From: Roseimaritima multifibrata
GTDB lineage: Bacteria; Planctomycetota; Planctomycetia; Pirellulales; Pirellulaceae
DNA: 64,000 nucleotides
Assembly: GCF_007741495.1 (NCBI RefSeq)
Contig: NZ_CP036262.1
Coordinates: forward strand, 1,922,001-1,986,000
Direction: 5' to 3'
Position numbers and translations under genes: made by a program. This document shows positions 45,821 through 55,135 of this stretch, piece after piece. Each line of letters starts with the position of its first letter. The first letter of the stretch is position 1. The notes beneath the pieces are model-generated. The model saw only the letters and a program-made list of their open reading frames with translations. It was not told where the DNA came from and did no database searches.

Positions 45821-47119
45821 ATGCTTTGCAATCCTCGACAACACCTTTCCCGTCGTTCGCTGATGCGGTTTGCCGGCGGGGGGCTCTTCCTTTCGCCGTT
45901 AGCTGACCAGTTGGCATTCGCGGCGGAATCGACAAAGGGTAAGGAGCGTCCTAAGTCGGTGATTCTGCTTTGGATGCAAGGGGCACCAAGCCAACTGGAA
46001 ACCTTTGACCCGCATCCTGGTACCGCGATCGGTGGCGAGGTTAGCGCTATTGCGACGACGACCAAAGGGCTGGAAATTTCGAATCTGTTGCCTCAAACCG
46101 CCGAACAGATGCACGTTGCCTCGTTGGTTCGTAGCGTGACCGGCAAAGAGGGAGACCACAAACGCGCGGTCTATAACATGAAGACCGGGTTCCGTCCGAA
46201 TCCTAGTTTGACCCATCCATCGATCGGATCGGTCGTTTGTCATCAATCTCAAACCGGGGCCGATATCCCGCGTCATGTTTCGATCCTGCCCGCGGAATTG
46301 CCCGCGCGAGGAGGCTATCTAGGGCCGACCTATGATGCCTTTAAAGTCTACGATCCCGCTTCGACGATCCCTGACATCGAACGTCGGACCAGCCCCGAAC
46401 GTTACCAACGTCGCGTTGAGGATTTGTTGGGAACGGTTGAAAGCGAATTCACGCGAGGCCGTTTGGCCAACATGGAACGCGAACGAACCTTGCACGCCAC
46501 GGCAACGCAAGCGGCACTGAAGATGATGGACAGCGAGCAATTGAAGGCTTTCGATGTCGCGTTGGAAACGACCGATACGCAGCAAGCTTTTGGAGAGACG
46601 CCCTTTGGTCGTGGTTGTTTGGCGGCCGCTCGGTTGATTGAAGTCGGCGTTCGCTGTGTGGAGGTCACGCTGACCGGATGGGATTCTCACATCAATAACC
46701 ATGAACTGCAGTCGTCCGCTTGCGAGACCCTCGATCCCGCGTTGGCATCCTTGCTGAAAATCCTGCAGGAACGTGATCTGTTGGATTCAACGCTTGTTGT
46801 CTGCGGCGGAGAATTTGGGCGGACGCCTGGCATCAACCCCGTCGGTGGGCGAGACCATTGGCCTCACGGGTTTTCGACGTTGTTGGCCGGTTGCGGGATC
46901 CGCAAAGGGGCGGTCTTCGGAGCAACGTCGAAAGATCCCGATTTGAAAACCGACAAACCTGTCCAGAAGAATGTGGCCGATCCCGTCACCGTCGCCGATC
47001 TGCATTCAACGATTCTGGCCGCGGTCGGAGTCGACCCCGAAAAGGTGATGCAGACACCGATCGGGCGACCGATGTCGCTAAGCGAAGGTAAACCGATCGC
47101 CGCAATTCTAGATGCTTGA
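45821..47119 (+). CDS. DUF1501 family exported protein, second copy
   Basis: A 432-residue protein from the ATG at 45821 (one at 45758 is possible but would place extra residues before the signal). The N terminus has SRRSLMRFAGGGLFLSPLAD, a Tat-like signal. Landmarks are ILLWMQGAPSQLETFDPHP, SVTGKEGDHKRAVY, CVEVTLTGWDSHINN and VCGGEFGRTPGINPVGGRDH. It partners the DUF1549/1553 gene just upstream, although 240 bases and three palindromes separate them. Function as a phosphatase-fold protein is inferred from the family only. Confidence 0.93.
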   Translation: MLCNPRQHLSRRSLMRFAGGGLFLSPLADQLAFAAESTKGKERPKSVILLWMQGAPSQLETFDPHPGTAIGGEVSAIATTTKGLEISNLLPQTAEQMHVASLVRSVTGKEGDHKRAVYNMKTGFRPNPSLTHPSIGSVVCHQSQTGADIPRHVSILPAELPARGGYLGPTYDAFKVYDPASTIPDIERRTSPERYQRRVEDLLGTVESEFTRGRLANMERERTLHATATQAALKMMDSEQLKAFDVALETTDTQQAFGETPFGRGCLAAARLIEVGVRCVEVTLTGWDSHINNHELQSSACETLDPALASLLKILQERDLLDSTLVVCGGEFGRTPGINPVGGRDHWPHGFSTLLAGCGIRKGAVFGATSKDPDLKTDKPVQKNVADPVTVADLHSTILAAVGVDPEKVMQTPIGRPMSLSEGKPIAAILDA

Positions 47120-47338
47120 TCACACAATCAAGTTCGCAGCGGCGATGGGTTGGGAGTAGGCAATTGAACCTGGGCAATCGCATCAGGGCAATTGCGACAA
47201 GCATTGTGATGAGCGTCGCCCGCCAGCGTCGCTACCGTCGCCAGACGGTGGGATTGCCGGCTTGCCCAAACGCTGGCGAGCATCGCTGCTTCGCCAAGCG
47301 GTGGGCTGTCACTTCTGCTGTTGCTTAAGCACGATCCC

Positions 47339-48622
47339 CTAGACTTCTAGGAAAAGTCTTGCTGGATCTTCCATCACATCTTTGATGGTTTTCAAGAAGG
47401 AGACCGCTTCGCGTCCGTCAACGACTCGATGATCGTAGGTCAGGGCGACATACATCATTGGCCGGATCACGACTTCGCCACGTTCGGCAACCGGTCGTTC
47501 CTGGATGGAGTGGAGTCCCAGGATGCCACTTTGTGGCGGATTGACGATTGGCGTCGATAGCAGCGATCCGTAGATCCCGCCGTTGCTGATCGTGAAGGTT
47601 CCGCCATCCAGGTCGGCTGGTTGCAGTTGGTTGGCGCCTGCTCGTTCTGCAAATTCGGCGATGCTGTTTTCGATTCGAGCGAAGCTCATCTCTTCAACAT
47701 TGCGAAGGACAGGAACGACCAAACCTTTTCCGCCGCCGATCGCGATCCCAATATCGTAGTAGTGACGCATTACGACGTTGTTGCCGCGAACTTCTGCGTT
47801 GACGGCAGGGAAGCGACGCAGTCCTTCAACGGCCGCTTTCGCAAAGAAGGACATGAATCCTAGTTTGACGCCATGCTTGTCAACAAAGGCGTCGCGGTAC
47901 TTCTTGCGAAGTTCCATGACCGGACGCATGTTGATTTCGTTGAAAGTTGTCAGCAGGGCGGCGGTCTGTTGAGCTTCGACCAAACGGCTTGCGATGGTGC
48001 GCCGAATCATCGACATCGGCTTGATTTCTTCGCCTCGGTTGTGCCCGCCAGTGGTCACCAAAGAGGCGTCACGTACGGGTTGGCGAGGGGCCGCAGGAAC
48101 GGCGGCCGGAGCTGCGGGGGGAGCGGCAGGTTTTCCTTGGCCGCTTCTCAGAAATGCCTGCACGTCTTCTTTCAGAAGGCGTCCGCCGGGGCCGGTCGCT
48201 TGGACTTGGGAGGCCTTCAGGCCAAAATCGTCTAGCATCCGCTGTGCGGCCGGCATGATTTTGTCGCCGTCGCCGGGAGCGGAGCTGGCTGCAGGGGCGG
48301 GAGCCGAAGCGGAGCCGCTTGCCGCTGGGGTTGCTGGAGCGGAATCGGCCGGGGCTGCGGTGCCGGGGGCTGCGTCGTTCGGAGCGTCGGCAGGTTCGAT
48401 CGATGCGATGACATCGCCGACAGTCGCGAACTCTTCTTCTTGCTTAAGGACGTTTCGAAGGTATCCGGAAACCGGCGCCAAAATCTGGACAGAGGCTTTT
48501 TCGGTTTCGATTTCGACTAGGTCTTCGTCTTTGTTGACCCATTCCCCTTCCTGTTTCAGCCATTGGCCCACTTGGACTTCGCTGATCGATTCACCGACGG
48601 TCGGGATTTTGACTTCAATCAC
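47339..48622 (-). CDS. sucB: Dihydrolipoyllysine-residue succinyltransferase (E2 of 2-oxoglutarate dehydrogenase)
   Basis: A 427-residue E2 subunit. The lipoyl domain begins [18 protein letters not shown] and carries the lipoylated lysine in [10 protein letters not shown] (about residue 43). An Ala/Pro-rich linker leads to the E3-binding domain ([20 protein letters not shown]), another linker, then the acyltransferase core with [20 protein letters not shown] and [12 protein letters not shown] (catalytic His and Asp). PTVGES and the core match succinyl rather than acetyl transferases. The GTG at 48622 is taken as start because it gives the usual N terminus; an upstream frame to 48754 would overlap the receiver gene. 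E1 and E3 are not in the window. Confidence 0.92.
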   Translation of the reverse strand: MIEVKIPTVGESISEVQVGQWLKQEGEWVNKDEDLVEIETEKASVQILAPVSGYLRNVLKQEEEFATVGDVIASIEPADAPNDAAPGTAAPADSAPATPAASGSASAPAPAASSAPGDGDKIMPAAQRMLDDFGLKASQVQATGPGGRLLKEDVQAFLRSGQGKPAAPPAAPAAVPAAPRQPVRDASLVTTGGHNRGEEIKPMSMIRRTIASRLVEAQQTAALLTTFNEINMRPVMELRKKYRDAFVDKHGVKLGFMSFFAKAAVEGLRRFPAVNAEVRGNNVVMRHYYDIGIAIGGGKGLVVPVLRNVEEMSFARIENSIAEFAERAGANQLQPADLDGGTFTISNGGIYGSLLSTPIVNPPQSGILGLHSIQERPVAERGEVVIRPMMYVALTYDHRVVDGREAVSFLKTIKDVMEDPARLFLEV

Positions 48623-48692
48623 GTTAAACACGCTCGTGCTGATGGACTGGGAACGAAAAAACCAATTAATATCAAAAGATACCGGTTTTTGC

Positions 48693-49073
48693 TCAGCCAG
48701 CCCAGCCGTAGTGTTCCGCCAAACCCAGTTGGACGGTTTTCGCGATTTCAGCAAGCCGGAAAGGTTTTCCGATGATCCGAAAGACTCGCATCGCCGCAGC
48801 TTCGTGACGAATCGATTCGTCCAGGGCCGCTGACATCAAAATGCAAGGAAGCTGAAGCTGCGATTCACGCAGCCGCTCGATTAACTGCAGGCCCGACAGC
48901 CGAGGCATATGCACGTCAACCAAGGCAAGGTGGACAGGTGTGACCGCTAGCACTTCAAAAGCCTCCTGCCCATCGGCGGCAAGGATTACTTCGAAACCGA
49001 TTCGCTCCATTGCCTCGGCCAAAGATTGGCGAAGCGCTTGGTCGTCGTCGGATATTAAAAGTCGAGGTGTCAC
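48693..49073 (-). CDS. Single-domain response regulator
   Basis: A 126-residue stand-alone receiver domain: [14 protein letters not shown] (acidic pocket), [13 protein letters not shown] (phosphorylatable Asp), the Ser of LMSAALDES in the usual Thr/Ser position, and the conserved Lys in IIGKPFRL. There is no output domain, so it may act as a phosphate shuttle or bind a partner protein. It ends 70 bases before sucB on the same strand. No kinase lies next to it. Confidence 0.9.
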   Translation of the reverse strand: MTPRLLISDDDQALRQSLAEAMERIGFEVILAADGQEAFEVLAVTPVHLALVDVHMPRLSGLQLIERLRESQLQLPCILMSAALDESIRHEAAAMRVFRIIGKPFRLAEIAKTVQLGLAEHYGWAG

Positions 49074-49357
49074 GGGCTGACTCGCGGAAAGCCGAAGGGT
49101 ATCATCGTCGCATGAGACACTGCCGCGATGGCAGGTTCGTTGCCGTCAAAGTGCGGTATGAACGTGAAGAGCAACTGCCGTGCCTTAACCGCATTTGGTA
49201 TTGGCTCCTAACTACAATAGCCTAACGCTCAGCATGGCGACGTGAATAAATTTAGGAATCCCTTGCCTTGCGAAGCTGTCCGCTTTCTCTAGGATTGGTA
49301 ACACGATCCTCAATGTCTTTTATCCCGACACCCGTCCTCTGATCTGGTTGCTGACGC

Positions 49358-50254
49358 GTGACCGAACCTACAAATCAAGATAGCTTTTACTGGCGGCATG
49401 AATTTGCCATCCGTCGTTTGCACTCGTTGACAGGAATTGTTCCTTTGGGGGCCTATATGGTCGTCCATTTGGCTACCAATGCCAGCGTTTTGAATGGTGC
49501 GGAGACATTTCAGCGAGCCGTTTATGGAATCCACTCGCTTGGCAAGTTGTTGCCAGTCGTCGAGTGGGGATTCATCTTTGCCCCCCTGCTTTTTCACGGG
49601 TTTATGGGCGTCTGGATCGCCAAAAACGGGCGGAGCAACGTCAGTAATTACCCGTACACGAACAACCGACGGTATGTTTGGCAGCGAGTCACCGGGGTGA
49701 TCGCGTTGATCTTCCTGCTGACGCACGTTTTCCATCTGCACGGCTGGACCCATTTCCAATTTTGGCTGGACCAAGTGGCCCATCCGCTGGGGATGGCTCA
49801 GTTTCGGCCCTATAACGCCGCCTCCTCGCTAGCAAGAGCGATGGATAACTGGTTCTGGCCCACGTTTTACCTGCTGGGGGTCCTCTCCTGCGTTTTCCAC
49901 TTGGCCAACGGTTTGTGGTCTTCTGGGATCACCTGGGGACTATGGATTTCGGCGGAAGCTCAACGCCGGGCCACCAAGGTTTGTGCCGTTTTTGGCCTGA
50001 TTTTGACAGTTGTTGGTGTCAGTGCTTGGTGGGGGGCGATCTCGCTCGATCCTGAGAAGGCTGAAAAGATCGAAAACCGTATGTATCCCGCAGCGGTAGA
50101 AGCCGGTTTGGTTCCTTTCTCTGTCGAAAAACGGACTCAGCCCGATCCGGCTGCCGATGCCATCAAAAAATTCGATGGTATCGAATCAGAGGATGCTGCT
50201 GAAGAAACCGAAACGGCAGATGACGCCGCTGAGACGGAAAAATCGGCCGAGTAA
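49358..50254 (+). CDS. sdhC: Succinate dehydrogenase cytochrome b subunit
   Basis: A 298-residue membrane subunit of complex II of the single-polypeptide, five-helix type (Bacillus/Wolinella class). Helix landmarks are HEFAIRRLHSLTGIVPLGAY (heme b histidines), FIFAPLLFHGFMGVWI and FLLTHVFHLHGW. The region after the last helix is an acidic tail (EDAAEETETADDAAETEKSA) not needed in typical members. The start codon is GTG. It opens the sdhCAB gene set, about 100 bases before sdhA. Electrons pass from the flavoprotein to quinone through it. Confidence 0.93.
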   Translation: MTEPTNQDSFYWRHEFAIRRLHSLTGIVPLGAYMVVHLATNASVLNGAETFQRAVYGIHSLGKLLPVVEWGFIFAPLLFHGFMGVWIAKNGRSNVSNYPYTNNRRYVWQRVTGVIALIFLLTHVFHLHGWTHFQFWLDQVAHPLGMAQFRPYNAASSLARAMDNWFWPTFYLLGVLSCVFHLANGLWSSGITWGLWISAEAQRRATKVCAVFGLILTVVGVSAWWGAISLDPEKAEKIENRMYPAAVEAGLVPFSVEKRTQPDPAADAIKKFDGIESEDAAEETETADDAAETEKSAE

Positions 50255-50352
50255 GTTGTTGCTGTGCTGGCCTGCCAATGGGTGGCCGCACGCTCCTTCG
50301 AAAATATTTGTAAATCCATTTCAATCGTTTAAAACCCCCTGTGGGGCGTTCT

Positions 50353-52338
50353 ATGAGTGCTCATCGAGTTGTAGTTGTTGGCGGCGGCTTGGCAGGTTTG
50401 TCGGCCACGATGAAACTGGCCGAACTAGGTGTTGCGGTCGACCTGATCAGTTTGACCCCGGTAAAACGCTCTCACAGCGTCTGTGCTCAAGGTGGGATTA
50501 ACGCCTGCAATGACCAGACTCGGCAGTTGGGTGACACCGAGTGGAAGCATTTGGATGACACGGTTTACGGGGGCGACTTCCTGAATCATCAGCCTCCGGT
50601 CAAGGAAATGGCCTATTGGGCCCCCAAGGTCATCGAACTGATGGACCGCTTGGGAGTCCCTTTCAACCGGACCGGAGAAGGGTTCATCGATCGCCGGCGA
50701 TTTGGCGGAACCCTTTATAAGCGAACCGCATTCTCGGGGGCCACGACCGGTCAACAGTTGCTGTACGCTCTGGACGAGCAGGTCCGTCGCCGCGAAGCCG
50801 AAGGCTTGGTCCGGAAATTTGAATTCTGGGACTTTTTGGCTCCCATTCAAGACGAATCCGGACGCTGCCGCGGTGTGGTCGCGCAAGATTTGAACAGCAT
50901 GGAAATCCGGTCTTTCCCAGCCGATGCGGCGATCGTCGCATCGGGTGGTTGTGGCCTGATTTACGGTCGCAGCACGATGAGTGTCTTCTGTAACGGAAGT
51001 GCCGCAAGTCGCTGTTTCCAGGCAGGTGCCAACTATGCCAACGCCGAATTCATCCAAGTTCACCCAACGGCGATTCCCGGATCGGACAAACTTCGCTTGA
51101 TGAGCGAATCGGCTCGCGGCGAGGGAGGCCGCGTCTGGGTTCCTCGCAAGCCACAGGACAGTCGCGATCCGATGCAAATTCCGGCTGCCGACCGGTATTA
51201 TTTCCTCGAAGAACATTTTCCGGAATACGGGAACCTTGTCCCTCGCGACATCGCGACTCGCGAAATTTTTGACGTCTGTGTCAATGAAGGGTTGAGCGTC
51301 GAAGCCGATCGAATGTGTGTTTACCTCGATTTGACTCACATTGAACGCAAGGAACTGGACCGCAAACTTGGCGGGATCTTGGAAATTTATGAAAAATTCC
51401 AAGGCGTTAATCCTCGTGATACCCCGATGAAAATTTTCCCGGCCGTTCATTACAGCATGGGCGGGCTTTGGGCGGACTATGTTCGTTCCGCCGATGGTGG
51501 CCTGGAACCGGGCGCGCCGCGTAACCAGATGACCACGATCAATGGTTTGTATGCCATGGGTGAGTGCGATTATCACTACCATGGTGCCAACCGTCTGGGA
51601 GCGAACTCGCTTCTTTCCTGCATCTTTACCGGATTGTTTGCCAGCCCCTCGGTAATTGCACACGCTGAAAATGCAGGCGGGTCTTATAAAGACATTCCAC
51701 AGTCGGTCTTGGATGGTGCGGTTGCCAAAGAAACCGAACGGCATCAGAGCTTGCTGAAAGGCGACGGAGATGAAAACCCCTACCTGATTCATCAGGAATT
51801 AGGGGATGTGATGACCCGTGCAGCAACGGTTGTCCGTCGCAATGACCAGTTGCAAGATGCGATCGGCAAGGTCGATGACCTGCATAAGCGAGCTAAACGG
51901 GTTCACTTGTCCGATGACGGTTCATGGACCAATCAAAACGTTGTGTTTGCAAAAGCACTGCAGGATATGTTCCCGCTGGCTAAGTGCGTGCTCGAAGGGG
52001 CGCTTCGCCGCGATGAATGTCGTGGGGCTCACTTCAAACCGGACTTCCAGAAGCCAAGTTTGACTTCCGAAGAACCAGCCGAACGACGTCGTCAAGCCGA
52101 AGAATGGTGCGACGCTTTTGAAGAAAATAATCGTAAATATCTAAAAACGACCGTCGCCAGCTGGAACGCCTCGACCGATAAACCCGATTTGACGTATGAA
52201 GATGTTGATACGTCACTGGTTCCGCCTCGGCCGCGCCTGTATGGCTTGGTCGGAGCTGAAGAAATCGAAAAAGTATGGCAGGAACGTGCCGCCAAGAAAG
52301 CGGAATCCTCTTCCAATCCCCCCGTCAACGCGGGCTAA
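50353..52338 (+). CDS. sdhA: Succinate dehydrogenase/fumarate reductase flavoprotein subunit
   Basis: A 661-residue flavoprotein. VVVVGGGLAGLSATMKLAE binds FAD, and HSVCAQGGINA carries the histidine expected to hold FAD covalently. GCGLIYGRSTMSVFCNGS, EFIQVHPTAIPG and SMGGLWADY mark the substrate domain, and HGANRLGANSLLSCIF completes the FAD site. Together with SdhB and SdhC it oxidises succinate in the TCA cycle. The length is typical of the Bacillus/delta-proteobacterial class. It is followed 8 bases later by sdhB. Confidence 0.96.
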   Translation: MSAHRVVVVGGGLAGLSATMKLAELGVAVDLISLTPVKRSHSVCAQGGINACNDQTRQLGDTEWKHLDDTVYGGDFLNHQPPVKEMAYWAPKVIELMDRLGVPFNRTGEGFIDRRRFGGTLYKRTAFSGATTGQQLLYALDEQVRRREAEGLVRKFEFWDFLAPIQDESGRCRGVVAQDLNSMEIRSFPADAAIVASGGCGLIYGRSTMSVFCNGSAASRCFQAGANYANAEFIQVHPTAIPGSDKLRLMSESARGEGGRVWVPRKPQDSRDPMQIPAADRYYFLEEHFPEYGNLVPRDIATREIFDVCVNEGLSVEADRMCVYLDLTHIERKELDRKLGGILEIYEKFQGVNPRDTPMKIFPAVHYSMGGLWADYVRSADGGLEPGAPRNQMTTINGLYAMGECDYHYHGANRLGANSLLSCIFTGLFASPSVIAHAENAGGSYKDIPQSVLDGAVAKETERHQSLLKGDGDENPYLIHQELGDVMTRAATVVRRNDQLQDAIGKVDDLHKRAKRVHLSDDGSWTNQNVVFAKALQDMFPLAKCVLEGALRRDECRGAHFKPDFQKPSLTSEEPAERRRQAEEWCDAFEENNRKYLKTTVASWNASTDKPDLTYEDVDTSLVPPRPRLYGLVGAEEIEKVWQERAAKKAESSSNPPVNAG

Positions 52339-52345
52339 CAATCGC

Positions 52346-53206
52346 ATGAACGACTCAAATAAAAACGCCCCGAGCGGTGCCAAGGCCCAGTTGCTTAAGG
52401 TCCGAGTCCGCCGGCAAGACGGACCTGGAAAAGAACCTTATTGGCAATTGTTTCATGTTCCACGCGAACCTGAAATGAACGTCATTAGCATTCTCCAGCG
52501 GATCGCTGCCATGGCCGAAACGGTCGATGGTAAGAAGGTTTCGCCGGTTGCTTGGGAATGTGGCTGCCTGGAAGAAGTTTGCGGCTCTTGCACGATGGTG
52601 ATCAACGGACGGACGCGGCAAAGCTGCAGTGCGTTGGTTGTGAACCTACTGAAAGAGCAGCCCGACGAGATCGTCTTGGAACCGATGAGCAAGTTCCCGG
52701 TCGTTCGAGACCTTCTGGTGGACCGTTCTCGCGTCTTTCAGGCGTTGGAACGCGTTAAGGCATGGGTCCCCGTCGACGGATATTACGATATGGGCCCTGG
52801 CGAACGCCAAACAATGGCTCAGCAAGAACAGAATTATCCGCTTAGCCAATGCATGAGTTGTGGCTGTTGCCTGGAAGCTTGCCCTCAGTACGGGAAGATC
52901 GAACTGGAGCAAAAGTCGGGTGAATCGGATGAAGATTTTGCCGCTCGCAAGCATGAAGCCAACGACAAGGGATTCATCGGAGCCCACGCGATTTCGCAGG
53001 CCGTATTGTTTAACAACAATCCGGTTGGAAAAGTCCTTGCGAACGAACGGGTCGACGCGTTGACCAAAGCAGGGGGCGTTCAGGTTTGTGGCAATGCCCA
53101 AAACTGTGTCGCTGTCTGTCCGAAAGAGATTCCGTTGACCCAGTCGATCGCTCGCGCTGGACGTGCAGCAACCGTCCGAACCGTCAAGAAATTCTTCGAC
53201 CGCTAG
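52346..53206 (+). CDS. sdhB: Succinate dehydrogenase iron-sulfur subunit
   Basis: A 286-residue iron-sulfur protein. The 2Fe-2S cysteines are in WECGCLEEVCGSCTMVIN and SCSA. The C-terminal domain has CMSCGCCLEACPQY and CGNAQNCVAVCPKEIPL for the 4Fe-4S and 3Fe-4S clusters. The N-terminal extension before the plant-type ferredoxin fold is short. It starts 8 bases after sdhA, so it is translationally linked. An imperfect palindrome at 53262-53300 may mark the end of the operon. Confidence 0.96.
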   Translation: MNDSNKNAPSGAKAQLLKVRVRRQDGPGKEPYWQLFHVPREPEMNVISILQRIAAMAETVDGKKVSPVAWECGCLEEVCGSCTMVINGRTRQSCSALVVNLLKEQPDEIVLEPMSKFPVVRDLLVDRSRVFQALERVKAWVPVDGYYDMGPGERQTMAQQEQNYPLSQCMSCGCCLEACPQYGKIELEQKSGESDEDFAARKHEANDKGFIGAHAISQAVLFNNNPVGKVLANERVDALTKAGGVQVCGNAQNCVAVCPKEIPLTQSIARAGRAATVRTVKKFFDR

Positions 53207-53261
53207 GGCGGATCGTTTGTGAAGTTCGCTGGTTTGGCTGTGGAGACACCGCCAGATTGCA

Positions 53262-53300
53262 ATTGTCGCCCTTCGCTCGGAACGTGCGAAAGGCGACAAT
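53262..53300. repeat. 15-bp inverted repeat after sdhB
   Basis: ATTGTCGCCCTTCGC and GCGAAAGGCGACAAT pair with one mismatch around a 9-base loop. There is no T-tract. Half-copies of the arm occur at about 41815 and 54433, so it is a dispersed element that could also protect the 3' end of the sdh transcript. Confidence 0.65.
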
Positions 53301-53473
53301 CGCTGAATCGACAACCCGCTTTGCGCCCTGAAGCAGAACCATTGCAGCAGGCGACGTATCGCTTTTAAGCATGCGAAACGCTGCTCTGGCGTTTCTGGAT
53401 CGGCTTCTTTCGATCCCTTACGCGGCCGGATTGATCTTGCTTTTTAGTGCGAATGGTGCGATGGAATCCAATC

Positions 53474-54337
53474 ATGGGTTATTGGAAAAATCGCATCGCT
53501 CTAATTTTGTTCGCGTTGGTACCGCTGTGCGCGGGCTGCTCACGCTGGACGGTTGGTGAGCGTCTAAGCCGCAGCCTTCCAGACGCCCTGAGAGGCGAAC
53601 CGCAGCAGAATCGCCGCTGGCAGCCTCAGTTGGCTGTTCTTCCGTATGCGGAAATGACTGCAGAGGGGGCGACCATTCGCAACGTTCGCCAGTGTCGCTG
53701 GAAATCGGGTACCGAAGCGGTGGTCAAGCACCGTGACTGGAGAATTCGCTGGGACGATGTGGAGACAACCGATTTCATCATGGTTCCGTTTCCTGATTCG
53801 CCTTACCTGGCACACACCATGTTCAGTTTCGGCCTAACCGGTGGCCGTCAGATTGTCGTTTCGGTAGAGGCTAGGCTGGAAAAGGGGGAATCGTTCGGAG
53901 CCGTTGCAGGATCGGTTCGGCAATTCGAACTGATGTATGTGGTCGCTGACGAGGTCGATGTCCTTGGTCTGCGAGCCGAACAGCGCCGGGACGATGTTTT
54001 TTTGTATCGGACGGTCGCCACGCCAGAGCAATCGGTCGAGCTTTTGCGGAGCATGCTTCGCCGAGCGAACGGGCTGGCGGAATCACCGGAATTTTATGAC
54101 TCGGTCGTCAATAATTGTATGACCAATTTGGTGGATCATCTGAACGCCGTAAAACCGGGAATGGTTTCGGCGTCTGTTGTCGGTCTGCTGCCTGGAACGA
54201 GCGACGCCTTTGCCTACGAGCTGGGGCTGTTGGAAACCGATCTGCCGTTCGAGCAAGCTCGTCAACAGGCAGCCGTTACACTGCGAATCCGTCAGTACAT
54301 CGACGACCCCGATTTCTCGCAAAAAATCCGCCGTTAA
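53474..54337 (+). CDS. DUF4105 (Lnb-type N-terminal domain) lipoprotein
   Basis: A 287-residue exported lipoprotein with a lipobox near the N terminus (ALVPLCAGC). The mature part has DVETTDFIMVPFPDSPYLAH, VSVEARLEKGESFGAVAG, ELMYVVADEVDVLGLR and YDSVVNNCMTNLVDHLN, which fit the DUF4105 family whose founding relatives include Lnb, a lipoprotein intramolecular transacylase. The Cys in NNCMTNL and the His in AHTMFSF are candidate catalytic residues; a transferase role here is inference. The start at 53474 has TGGA eight bases upstream. Confidence 0.75.
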   Translation: MGYWKNRIALILFALVPLCAGCSRWTVGERLSRSLPDALRGEPQQNRRWQPQLAVLPYAEMTAEGATIRNVRQCRWKSGTEAVVKHRDWRIRWDDVETTDFIMVPFPDSPYLAHTMFSFGLTGGRQIVVSVEARLEKGESFGAVAGSVRQFELMYVVADEVDVLGLRAEQRRDDVFLYRTVATPEQSVELLRSMLRRANGLAESPEFYDSVVNNCMTNLVDHLNAVKPGMVSASVVGLLPGTSDAFAYELGLLETDLPFEQARQQAAVTLRIRQYIDDPDFSQKIRR

Positions 54338-54627
54338 GGTAGTCGCGTCGCTACGCTCGCCATAGCGTGGGCGGTGTGCGGGCCCGAAAGGGGCGACGTT
54401 AGAAATCGTCACGAATGAAATTCACCTTCCGAGCGAAGGGCGACAATCGCTAAATCGATGCCCGGGGGGGGCAAACGCATGCAATGTCGTGAAAAAAGCT
54501 TTGCAGACGAGCCAAATCATGGTTTTTTGAACCATTTAACTTCGTCATCCGTATAATACACGTGTTCTTGCTTGCGGCTTTGAATTGCTGTAGCACGCTG
54601 GCCACAATTGGTCTAATATCCAAAATT
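54338..54627. other. Intergenic with promoter
   Basis: About 290 bases. The first part holds a GTCGCTACGCTCGCC-type degenerate repeat and an arm of the element seen after sdhB. The second part has a small hairpin (ATGGTT/AACCAT near 54519-54535) and the promoter listed below. Confidence 0.55.
54527..54557 (+). promoter_or_regulatory. Candidate promoter for the His/Cys-rich protein
   Basis: TTGAAC (54527-54532) and a consensus TATAAT (54552-54557) are separated by 19 bases, slightly long. The -10 box is perfect. The coding start at 54628 is about 65 bases after the expected transcription start. Confidence 0.45.
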
Positions 54628-55077
54628 ATGGATTCCCGTCGTTTCATTGCCGTGCTCGCGCTGAGTGCCTACCTCTTTGGAGGATGGCTGCTTCCGCTGA
54701 CGCATAGGCATGATCATCAGGCCCATTTTCATGGGGTGGATGGCGTTTGCCTGACGGCCGACGGCTCCGATTCGCATGCGGGGCATTCCCATTCGGCAGC
54801 GGAATCCTGTCTGTCCGTTTGCAGTGCGGCCATCGATGATTCTGGGGCGGAATCGTTAGGTTCCGTCGGACAGCAACTTGCATCGCACGCAGCCTGCGAA
54901 GGGTTGTGCGTTCTCTGCCAGTCATCAACAAGGCAGTTTGTTGGCTCGCACGCTCTCGCCAGCCATTTTGTTTTGGTTCCGCGAACCGAATTTTGCTCAT
55001 CTGTTAGCGATTCGGTCAAAATCTCTGCTTTCTCTTGTAGCGATCGACCTCGAGGCCCTCCTGCTCGATTGGTTTGA
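54628..55077 (+). CDS. His- and Cys-rich exported protein
   Basis: A 149-residue protein with an N-terminal hydrophobic segment (FIAVLALSAYLFGGWLLPL) followed by dense histidines (THRHDHQAHFHG, SHAGHSHSAAES) and cysteines (CLSVCSAAI, ACEGLCVLCQSS). This composition suggests metal binding outside the cytoplasm, but no family is recognised with certainty. The ATG at 54628 is preferred over an earlier in-frame start because the hydrophobic segment begins there. It is followed 58 bases later by a DUF1559 protein with its own His-rich insert. Confidence 0.65.
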   Translation: MDSRRFIAVLALSAYLFGGWLLPLTHRHDHQAHFHGVDGVCLTADGSDSHAGHSHSAAESCLSVCSAAIDDSGAESLGSVGQQLASHAACEGLCVLCQSSTRQFVGSHALASHFVLVPRTEFCSSVSDSVKISAFSCSDRPRGPPARLV

Positions 55078-55135
55078 ACTCTTTTGCGGCGATCGTCCGC
55101 GCTAACCAATCTGTTATTTTCGCAGGATTTATAAG

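Noticed and set aside
50425-51792. 455-codon antisense frame over sdhA
   Set aside because: It is the mirror of a highly conserved flavoprotein; codon bias of the sense strand leaves the antisense frame open.
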